From a bacterium (GTDB lineage: Bacteria; UBA9089; JASEGY01): 27,094 nucleotides of DNA. The notes under the pieces were generated by a model, which saw nothing but the letters and a program-made list of their open reading frames with translations, made no database searches and was not told the DNA's origin. The stretch is taken from NCBI GenBank assembly GCA_030019105.1, contig JASEGY010000007.1, positions 1 to 27,094 on the forward strand, given 5' to 3'. Positions 12,101 to 24,100 of this stretch are shown here, in pieces (position 1 is the first letter of the stretch; every line of letters starts with the position of its first letter). Both the position numbers and the translations under genes were made by a program.

Positions 12101-15100
12101 AGTCAGACCGCTGTTCTTCCACGGGCCATACCCGGTGCCGTTGTTGAAGATATACCAGAGTTGGGTAGAAGCCACCCCTGAAGCCGGGACAGGGTCTGAG
12201 GCCGTAAAGCCGGCCGTAATAGGCGAAGATGATGCCCTGGCCGGAGCAGAGGCCACTGAAGCCGGTGGGGTCAGATCATAAATAGTAGTCGCTTTGGGAA
12301 CTAAGGTAGAAGCCGGAAGGGCGCTCCAACCGGCCGTCCCTTCATTCATACCACTGCCTTCAATACTGACCGTCCCTTCCACATTGTAGGTATTGGCCGC
12401 TTTATCCCTCGATTGGGTATAAAACTCGTAGGTGCCCTCTCCGCTCGGAGAGAAGTTAAAGGTGCCGGTGGTTCCGGCAAGTGTCAGGCCACTGTCAATC
12501 CAGGCCGTGCCCGGCTTAATCCGATACCAGAGCCGGGTTATATCTACGCCGGCAGGATTAGGAGACTTAGCATCATTAGCCGTAAAATTAACCTCAATCT
12601 TGTTGGGATCATTCCCATAAGCAGGTGAAGAAGCCGTTGAGACCGGGTCAACTACATCGATCACAAAGACATTGGTGTAGGCAGCAGCCGGCATGACATT
12701 TCCGTTGACATCCTTAAAGCCGCTCACGTTCACCTTAACCTGACCACTGGCGTGGGTAAGGAGCACCATGCCCTGACCTGTCCAGGTATTATTACTGCAG
12801 ACTACGCCTTGATTGACCGCTACATCCGGCTGACCGGGCGGGGTAAAGGTGACCACCGGGGCCGGGGTGGCGCTGCAATCAAGGTTAGTCCCGTTCGGGA
12901 AGTTGATGGTAATAGTTACCAGGCCGCGTCCGCTTACCGAAGGTGAAGCCGTAACGCTGCTTGGCGCCGGCGGCTGGGTATCTTTTATAATGTTGACCGT
13001 GCCGGAGCGGGAGGTTGTATTCCCTTTGGCATCGGCAGCCGTAACCGTGTAAGTTGCTGCGCCAACATAGCCTGGTATGCTGGCCAGGTCGATAGAAAAA
13101 CTTCCGGCCAAAGGATCGATAGCTATCGTCCCTGGTCCTGAAATACCACCGGCCGGATTGGTTTGGTAAGTCAGTCGGGCCGATACGACCCCAATATTAT
13201 CGCTGAAGGAGCCGGCAATCGTGAACTGCTGGGCGCTAACGGCCTGCGTCGGATTATTAACCGACAGATTAAGAACCGGGGGATCATTGTCAATCACCGT
13301 AATCTGGGCCGGGTTGGTAACCCCATTTACAGGAACAATAGTAGAATTACCAGCCGCATCCCAGGCGATCACGTAGAAATTAATCGTATTAGCGCTGTTA
13401 GGGCTGACCGGAATAGTGGCCTGACCGTTAATGAAATTAAGCACCACTTCCGGAGAGGCCCAGTAATGGAGTTCCGCTCGAGTAATCCCGATATTATCAG
13501 TGAACTTAGTTGTCTTAATGGTAACACCCTCACCGGTCGTGCCCGTGGTTGGGTTAGCCGGATCAAGAGTAATTACGGGCGGATCATTGTCGGCAACGGC
13601 TACCGTGTATGGCCCTACCCGGCCTATGTTGCCGGCTGCGTCCGTGGCTGAGATATAATAAGTAAGATTGCCGACAAAGTTAGTCGCCGGCGTGAGGGCA
13701 GTCGAATATTGGCCTGTTACCGAATCATAAGTCATCGTAACCGGTGAAGCCGGACTGCTGACCGCATTGGACGGCGAATAGGCCAACCGGACGATTAGAC
13801 TTCCCGTCCCGGTCTTGTTGTCACTGGCGGTAGCCGTTATGATAACCGGATCACCGGTTGTGCCGGAGATATTTCCGGTTAAGGCCGTTACCGCTGGTTG
13901 AGTGATGTCTTTCACGGTCACTGTCCCGCCGGCCGCCGCAGTATTAAGAGCGGCATCAGAGACAGTAACCTGATAATTTATCGTCCCTTCAAAGGAAGAG
14001 GAAATCTGGAGGCCGGCCTGACCGGAAATAAAGATTATCCCCGAAGGCGGCCAGACAGCATTGGGATCAACAGGCGTAGTCGTGTAGGTCAAGATTGCGG
14101 AAGCAATCCCGATATTATCACTCAAGGTAGATGCCCTGAGGTTGACAGTCTGCCCACTATTGGCCGTAGCCGGATTAAGACTGTCCAGGGCAATAATTGG
14201 CGGATCATTGTCGGTTACGTTTAAATTGTAAGGGCCAAGTTGGGTAATATTTCCGGCGGCATCACTAACCTCAATCCGATAGGGTATCGGAGAACCCACC
14301 GCATGGGCTATCGGAATAGTCGCGCTGCCGCTCATAAAATCAAGGGCCTGCTGGTTTCCACCAATGGGGGTGTAATAGAGATTAGCGCTTACTACCTTCA
14401 CGTTATCCGATAAAGTCTGAGCCGTAATGGTTACAGGCTCACCTGTCGTGGCTGCGTTTGGCGTAGATGACAGGATAAGAGTCGGGGGCTGATTATCAGT
14501 AACAATAATCTTGTAATATCCACTGGACGGCTCCCTGGTGCTGTTGCCTTCATTATCGGTTGCCCGGAGATAATAAAGTATCTCGCCGGTCTTATTGTTG
14601 GGTATGTTAATAATAGCCGTGCCGCTGGTGCTCTGAACAGGCAGTGGATTAGAGGTCGAAAATTGAATCTTGGTCTCGGTTCCACCAATGGGGACATAGT
14701 AAAGATCAGCGGCGGTAAGTGAGATATTATCCGAGAAGTAAGCCGTAACAGGGACTGATCCGGCACTGGTCGTCGCCGGATAATTGTCACCGGGTGAAAC
14801 ATTGGAGATAAGGGGTGGTGAGACGTCTCCAACCACGATCTGAGCCGGCACGGTAGTTACCTTCCCGGCCGCATCCTTAGCCGTGATCTGGTAGTCGATG
14901 ACCCCTTTAAAGCCGGAGCTAATAGTCAATATCTTGCTCCCTGATGAAATATCCGCAGGAGAGGTATGGGAGCTAATAGACCCGGCCGGCAGCCAGCTCA
15001 GTTCTGCCAGGGTGACCCCAATATTATCAGAAAGGGAAGCCGCCAGAGTAATGACCGCACCACTATTGGCTTTTGACGGATTATTGGGATTGAGGATAAC

Positions 15101-18100
15101 CACCGGGGCATCATCATCTGAAACCACCAGGTTGTAGTTCCCGGTGACCGCCGGCAGTCGGTTGGTATTCCCGGCCGCATCCTTAACCTCTACATAGTAG
15201 GTAATCGTGCCTACCTTATTCGCTGACACCGGGATGACGGCCGAACCGGTGATGAAATCAAGGGACTGCTGGGAGCCGCCAATAGGGGTGTAGTAAAGGG
15301 TGGCTGAGGTAATTCCAATGTTGTCACTGAATACAGTCGTACCGATAGTAACATTATTACCCGTTCCGGTAGTTAAATTCGGAACCGGGGACGGATTCAG
15401 GGTAACCGCAGGGGCATCATTATCAGTTACGGTAATCTTGTGAACATAGAGGGTATTAACCGGGTCTCGTTTGGTGTTACCGGCTGCATCGGCCGCCACG
15501 ATCCAGTAGCTGATCTCGCCCACCTTGTTAGAGGCAACCGGTATCTCTACCCGGCCGACATTGGCTACTAAAGGCATCATGGAAACAACCTGTCCGCTGC
15601 CGTCAATGAGAACCCAGTAAAGGTTAGCTGAGGTAACTCCTACATTGTCGGTAATAGTAGCAAAAATGGCGATGGTGTCTCCGGTTGTGCCGCCCGCCGC
15701 CGGATCCTTTACGATGTTGGATATTACCGGGGCGGTCTTATCACTTACGGCAATAGCGCCTGTCCTGGCATCACTATTGGCCGCCGTATCTTTAACGGTG
15801 ATAGTATAATCGATAGTCCCCACAAAGCCGGTTTTAATGGAGACCTGAACAGAGATATCCCCGCTCGGCCCGGAGGTAATAGAAATAGGTGAACCACTGG
15901 TCGGGGTAATTATTCCACCGGCCGGGTTGGTTACATAATCTAATTGAGCCCCGGTTACGGCAATATTATCCGTGAAGCTGCCCCTCAGGGTAACGGTATC
16001 ACCACTGGCCGCTGTCTGAGGATTGGAGCCGGAAAGCTGCAGCGCCGGCCTGTCATTATCAGTCACTGTAATGGTGAAAGCGGGTGAAGTAGTTTGATTA
16101 GTTCCATCGCTGACCACTACATAGTAAGGAATACTTCCTGTCTTATTAACTGCGGCCGGGACAAAGGCTGAGCCGGAACTAAAGCCCAGCGGCATCGTTA
16201 CGCCGCCAATAGGTGTGTAGTAAAGGGTGGCGCTCTGCACCCCCACATTGTCAGTTAGAGTGCCGGTAATGGTTACCCCTTCACCGGTAGCAGCCGCCGC
16301 ATTGGCTAATCCGCTTACCTGCGGGACTTCATCATCGGTTACGGTTACCTTGTAAGTGCCCATAACCGGCTCTCTGGTTAAATTACCTTCCGTATCTTTA
16401 ACCACGAGGTAGTATTTAATATCCCCGACTTTGTTATTGGCCACCACGATAGTCCCATTGTAAGTGCCGGCAGGAGATTCTGTCATAATCACTTCGGTTT
16501 CAGTGCCATTAATTGGGGTGTAATAAAGCTTAACTGAGGTAATTCCAAGATTGTCGGTGATGGCTGCCGTAGCCGCGGTATTATCTCCGGTAGTGGTAGT
16601 TATATTACCCCTGGAAGAGATAACCACGGCCGGGTTGGCGGTAGAGGTATAGATAACCGAACAATCAGCGTTGGCGGGTATTGCCTCGATATTTCCGGCC
16701 CCGTCAGCCGCAATGGTGTAAAATTCGTAAGTGGCATTTCCCCCTGAAGGGATAAAAGAGAAACTGCCATTACTCCCCTGGACTGAGAGTCCGGAGTTAG
16801 TCCAGGCGCCAAACCCATAACCAGGATTGACTCGATAGTAAAGGGTAGTAGAAGCAATACCCGTTCCTGCCGGATCACCATTCCGGGTGTCTGAAGCGGT
16901 AAAATCTACGGTAATAACCGAGCCGCTGGCATAACCGGTCGGAGGACAAACAGCATTAGAAAGGGGCTTCGTAACATCGATCTTAAAGGTATAAGGACTT
17001 TGGGTCCCAGTAGCCCCATTAGTTGTCAGCGGGACCATCTTATTGCCCGCCTCATCAGTGGCCTCAGAAACAAGGATGCGAACTTCACCATTATAATTGT
17101 AAGTAGAAGGTAAAATAGCCTGTCCCATCCAGAGATTGCCGGCGTAAGAGGTCTTAGTAACCGAAATCTTAGGTGAACCGGAGACCGGGGCAAATTCTAC
17201 TACAGGTTCAATACCGTAGTTTAAGCCGCTTATCTCATCCGTAAAACTAACCGTAATGGTTATGGTTGAGTTGGCCCTGGCCGGATCAGGGGTGGCCGCA
17301 GCATTGGTTACCCTCGGCTTGACCGTATCAATGATAAAGGCATTAGCCTTAGCGTAAGGTTGAAGGATATTGCCGGCCAAGTCTTTAACCCCCACTATAT
17401 TAACAGTAGCCGGGCCGTTGGGTGAGGTGCAGGGAACAAAGGCAGTGCCCGTCCAGATACCGTTGGCAAAGGTAGTCTGGGTTAGGGTAACAGGCGAACT
17501 GCTGCCGGACGGTGTAAAGGTGATAGTAGGAGAGGCGCTGTGATCTATCCCGCTTCCCTCATCACTAAAGGTCGCCTGGATGGTAACCTCCATTCCATCA
17601 GGATGATCCTGCCGAACCTCACAACCGACTGGATTAGGAGTCGCTTTCAGGACGCTTACCGTAGGTTTGCTGGTATCGTAGATAATGGAATCATCGGCCC
17701 GTTCATTAGGTTGGAAGGGCACTTCCTCTTCGTTGCCGGCCTTGTCTTTGGCGACGGTGTAGAACTCGTAGGTTCCTTCGCCGGCCGGTGGGGAAAAGCG
17801 GAACTTGCCGTACATCCCGGTAGCCGTAACAGTGTATTCAGACGGACTAAGACCGGAATTGATCCAGTTGCCAAAGTCATTACTACCTTTAGGCTTTACT
17901 CGATACCAGAGCTTGACCGTATCAATTCCGGAGCCATTGACCCCATCATCAGCCGTAAAATTAACCTGAATAGGAGAGGCTGAGGTATAAGGCGGCAGTT
18001 CTGCGGCCGTCACAATAGAAGCAGGTTTGGTGGTGTCAAGGACAAAACTGAACCGGCTGTCATCGGCCATAATATTGCCGGCCTTATCACCCACGCCTGT

Positions 18101-21100
18101 AATCTTAATGGTGGCTGCTCCATCCGTCGCCGTCTGAGGCACTAAGGCCTCACCCTGCCAGGCGCCGCCGGTATAAGTTCCAACCGGATTCACCGTAACC
18201 GTAATACCGTTAGCCGTGGTAAAACTGACCGCCGGTGATTTATTCGGATCAAGCTGACCGTAAAGATCAGTCATATTCACCGTAAATTTGAGGAGAGAAC
18301 CGGGAATGGCCGGATTAGGAGTAACAAGTAAGGTGGCCACGGTCGGATCAACCGTATCAACCTCAAAGACATTGTTCTGGGAATAAGGGGTCATAATATT
18401 GCCGGCCCGGTCCCTTACCTCGCTTATTGATAGCCTGGCCGGTCCGGAGGTGTGGGTGCAGAGGATAGTAGCCGTGCCCTGCCAGGTATCGGTGTCGCTC
18501 CAATTTCCGCTTACCTGCCAGTCTTTCTCATTGGGCCCGCCATTCGGATAGAACCGGACGATCGGAGGAAGAGAGGTATCAATCCCGGAACCGGTCTCAA
18601 TAAAATCTATAGTTAGATTAACGATATTATTAGGAATATCATTAGGAACTCCAATACCACAATTATTGCCGCCATCATTGTCGTTAACTAAAGTGGGACC
18701 GGCCGTAATGCTGGAAACTACCGGTCTGACCGTATCTGAACCCAGGGTAAATGGTCCGGCTATAGGATCAAGCTCGTTGCCGGCCACATCATAAGTAATG
18801 GTCTTTAGCCAATAGTTGGCTCCCGGAGTCAATAAGCCGGTATTCCAGGTGATCTTCCAACCATCAGCCCCGTTATTGTCACCGGCGATAAGGGTCCAAT
18901 TAGATAGAGGCGTGGCTGGGGGAGTTCCACCCGTATATCGACGATAATAGAAATCAATCCGCTCCACCCCGGAACCATTGGTTTCATCACTCACATTAGT
19001 TGCCTCCAGAGTAACTGTCCCGTAAAGTGTGCCGGGCGGAGACTGGGGATAGACATTAGCCGTAGAACTGGTAAAGGTGGTGGTCGGTGGGGGAGTATTA
19101 TCTGCCAGCAGATTGATAGAGCCTGTGGCCACATTACCCTTCTTATCAGTCGCGGTTATTGCCAGATATTTCATTCCGGATGGAATCCCCTTAGCGGCCG
19201 TAATCGAAAGGGTATACAGAGAGCCGCCATTATTGGACATGGCCTGGCTGCTTGAGCCGCCAATAGGAGAGAGATCAACGACCACCGAGGCCACACCACT
19301 TGGATCACTTACTGTGATAGAAAGCAGCGAGGTGTCTGTTCCATTGGGGATAATGGCCGGTGGATTAGCCTGCGGACTGGCCAGAACCGGGGGCATAACA
19401 TCCGAGAGGATATTGATGGTCCCCTGTCTGGAAGTGGATAATCCGGCTGCATCTTTAACCGTGACCGTATAGGTAACCAGTCCATCGTATCCCGGCACGG
19501 TAGTCAGGCCGGCGCTCCCACCCATAAAATCAAGAGTAGCCCCTGGCGGCTGGATACCACCTGCCGGATTAGTGACATAAGTCAGCTCAGCGCTGACCAC
19601 GCCAATATTGTCATTAAAGGAACCTTGAACGACAACTGTTTCACCACTCATGGCCTGAGTGGGATTAGAAGCCGAAAGAGTAAGCCCAGGGGCATCATTA
19701 TCTGTCACTGTGATAACCAGATGGGCTGTTTCAGTCACATTACCGGCCGCATCCTGAGCCACTACCCAGTAAGTAATGGAAGCCGTGCTGTCATGGGCCA
19801 CCGGGATAGTCGCGCGTCCACTGGAAAAATCAAGCTTATTTACCGAAGAAGTCTGGTAATAGAGGGTGACTGAAGTTAGACCAATATTATCCGAAAGTTG
19901 GGTGGCATTAATCGTTACAGACCCACCAGTAGTAGCTGTAGTCGGATTGGCCGGATTAAGGGTAACTACCGGTGATTTATTATCAGAGATAGAGATAGTA
20001 TAGGGGCCTACATTGTTGATATTACCGGCACTGTCACTGGCGGCGATATAGTATGAAACCCCACCCACCCGGTCATTGGCCAGATTAAGGCTGATCTCAT
20101 AGCGACAGGTTACCCCATTGTAAACCATATTCACTGGTGTAGATGGAGAAGTAATCCTATTAACAGGAGTATAGGAAAGCCGGACATTAGACACCCCAAT
20201 ATTATCGGTCACATTAGCCCAGATATCTGCCTGATCACCGGTGGTTCCGGCTACATTCCCGCTCGTCCTGGAAATAACCGGGGCAGTGCCATCACTGACC
20301 GTTATTGAACCATTGTCTGAGGCAGAATTTCCGGCGGCATCCGTAGCCGTGACAGTGTAATCTATCCGACCGGTAAAACTGTTGCTAATCAAAAGATTGG
20401 CCTGCCCGGACAGGAAATTTATTCTCGAAGGAGGCCAGACAGCCCCGGGATTAACCGGAGCAGTAGTATAGGTTAATTGGGCTGAAGCAAGGCCGATATT
20501 ATCATTCAAAGTGGCTGTCAGGGTGATTTGGTCTCCACTCTGAGCCAACGTGGGATTAAAGCTGTCTAGATCTACTGTCGGATTATCATCATCGGTTACA
20601 TTTAGGTTATAATCACCAAGTGTTGGCCACCGGGTGGTATTCCCGGCTGCATCCTTGACTTCGAGGTGATAAGGAATCAGGCCCACGGCATGAGCCACCG
20701 GGATAGTCCCTGTCCCGGTCATGAAATCCACTACCTGCTGACTTCTACCAATAGGAGTGTAATAAAGTCCGGCGCTGGTAATGCCAATATTATCCGTAAA
20801 GAGACTGGTGCTTAAGACCACCTTTTCTCCGGTAGTGGCCATAGTGGGTGTAGAAGATAAGGTGACCTGAGGGGACTGATTATCTACAACCACAATGGTA
20901 TAATATCCGCTGGTCGGCTTGCGGGCAATATTTCCCTTATCATCAGTTGCCGTCAGATAATAGCTGATTGATCCCACTTTATTGCTGGGGATATTAACCA
21001 CAGCCGTTCCACTGGCCGAAGCAAGAGGAAGCCCCGCCACCATTGAAACTTCTGTCTCAGTCCCACCGATAGGAGTGTAGTGAAGGTCAGCCGCGGTGAG

Positions 21101-24100
21101 CAGAACATTGTCCGAAAAATTAGCCGAAATAGCGACTGTCCCAGCCGAAGTAGTGGTCTGATGTGGGTCCGTTGGCTGAACGTTAGTGATAGATGGAGGC
21201 GAGACATCGCCTACCACAATAATCCCAGGGAAGGTAGTGTTATTTCCGGCGGCATCAGCAGCCGAAAGAGTATAATCGAGCACCCCCTCAAAACTGCTGC
21301 TCAGGGTGATAATTCGTGTTCCGGAAATGAAATCTATTGGCGGAGTGTGGGAAGTAACGGCTAATACGGGTGTCCAGGTCAATTTGGCTGACGCCACACC
21401 AATGTTATCGCTTAGCGTAGCCGTTAAGGTAACGTTCTTTCCACTTCCGGCCGTCGAAGGATTATTGGGATCAGGTGTAATCGTGGGGGCATCATTATCG
21501 CTGACTATCAGGTTGTAGTCTCCGGTTGCCGGCAGACGAGTCAGATTTCCGGCCGCATCAGAGACCTTAACATGATATTTGATAGTTCCCACGGCACCGG
21601 CTGCTACTGGAATAGTGGCCCAGCCTACGGCAAAATCAAGACTCTGCTGGCTGCCACCCACCGGGGTGTAATAGAGGGTGGCCCCCGTAATGCCAATGTT
21701 ATCAGAGAATACAATTGTTCCCATAGTTACATTATTTCCAGTCCCGGTAGTAAGAGCTGGTATAGGGGATGGATTCAGGGTCACCAGCGGGGCATCATTA
21801 TCGGTAATACTAATCTGATGGAAGCCACTGGCCGGATTACGACTCACATTACCCGCAGCATCAGCAGCCACAAGGTAATATTTAATCTGTCCCACGAGAT
21901 TATTAGGCATCCCGATCTTGGCATGGCCAATTTTAGCTACCAGAGGCAGCATCGAAAGGGTTACTTCACCCCCCCCAATAGGGATATAATGTAGATCGGC
22001 TGAGACAACCCCGACATTATCGGTGATAGTGGCATAGACAGTTACCGTATCCCCCGTGGTTCCCCCAGTGGCCGGGTCTTCCACGATATTAGTAATAGTC
22101 GGGGCAGTTTCATCGCCGACCTGGATGCTTCCTGTCCTGGCATCATTATTTGTCGCTGCATCTTTAACTGTAATGGTATAATCTATGGCGCCTACAAAAT
22201 TAGTCGCAATTTTTACCTGAACAGAGAGATCACTACCCGACCCGGGAGTGATAGAGATAGCCGAACCGGAAAGCGGAGTCACTACTCCACCAGCCGGGGT
22301 TGTCACATAATCCAGCCTGGCCGAGGTAACGGCAATGTTATCCGTGAAGCTGCCCATTAGGGTTACAGTCGCCCCGCTGGCCGCTGTCTGGGAATTGGAA
22401 CCGGAAAGGGTCAGGACCGGATTGTCATTATCAGAAACAGTGATGGTATAAGTAGCGCTGGTGGTAGAATTAGCCCCATCATCCGAGGCCACCAGATAGT
22501 AGGTAATATTCCCGACTTTATTTAGAGCACAGGGAACAGTAGCCGTGCCGGCCGTGAAGTCAAAACTCTGTTTGGTGCCGTCTATGGGGGTATAGAAAAG
22601 GGTGGCTGAGGCAACCCCTACATTATCGGACAGAACAGCCGTAACAGTAGTTCCTTCACCCGTGGTTCCGGTTGTATTTCCGGTAGGGTTGGTAATTACC
22701 GGTGGTTTATCATCGGCGACAGTCACCTTGTAGGCGCCCATAGCCGGCTCCCTGGTCAGATTGCCTTCCGTATCCTGTACCACTATGTAATATTTGATAT
22801 TCCCGGTCTTGTCATTGGCCACCGGGATTGTTCCAGTGTAAGTCCCTGCTGGGCCTACAGCCATAGCCGCCTCAGTCTCGGTTCCGTTTATGGGTGTATA
22901 ATAAAGCTTGACAGAACTAATTCCGAGATTATCCGTCACAGATACGGTGGCCGCCGCATCATTTCCCGTGGTGGAGGCTAAATCTCCGGTGGCCGAGACG
23001 ACCTGGGCGACATCGGCTGTGGAGGTATAGATGACCGAACAATCGGCCGAGCCTGGTAATTGCTCGATGTTACCGGCCCCATCAGTGGCAATGGTGTAAA
23101 ATTCGTAGGTGGCATCTCCACCTGAAGGAACAAAAGAAAAACTATCGGAAAGATCCTGGATAGCAAGCCCAGAGTTAATCCAGGGGCCAAAACCGTAACC
23201 AGGATTGGCCCGGTAGAAAAGCTCCACCTTATCAATACCTGTGCCCGCCGGGTCACCATTCTGTTTATCACTGGCCGTCAGATCAACATCGATCATCGGC
23301 CCACTGGCATAACCTGTTGGCGGACAGACAGCAGATGAAAGCGGCCTGGTCACATCAACCCAGAAGGTATAAGGACTCTGTATTCCAGTGCCCCCATTGG
23401 CCGTCAAAGGCACCATTTTATTGCCGGCTTCATCTATGGCCTCGGAGACAAGAATTCGCACTTTACCGTTGTAATTGTAAGTGGGTGGCAGAAGGGCCTC
23501 ACCCCTCCAGGTATTCCCGGAATAAGAGGTCTTATTAACCGTCACTTTGGGTGAACCGGAGATCGGGGCGAATTCCACCACCGGCTTAATACCATAGTTT
23601 AAACCGGTCCCCGCTTCCATAAAGGTGAGATTAATGGTGACAGTCGAATTGGCAGCCAGGGTGTCGGGAGTAGCCGTGGCATTGGTGACCACTGGTTTGA
23701 CTGTATCGATAACAAAGGCATTGCCCTCGGTGTGGGCTTGCATAATGTTGCCGGTTAAATCTTGAACACCAAGTATCTTGACTGAGGCCGGTCCATTCAG
23801 GGTAGTGCAGGGGACAAAGACCTTGCCCGTCCAGACTAAATTGGCAAAAGACTGCTGCGTCAGGGTGACCGGGGCCCCTCCATCAGGAGTGAAGGTAACT
23901 ACCGGGATAACCGTGTAATTGATTCCACTCCCTTTTTCCTCAAAGGTAACCGTGACCGTAATCTCCTTCCCATTGGGCTGGTCTGCCCTGATCTCACAGC
24001 CCACCGGATCAGGGGTGGCTACCACCCCATCCGTCGCCACCTTAGGTTTGGTAGTGTCATAGACGATAGAATCATCGGCCCGCTGGTTAGGCAGGAAAGG

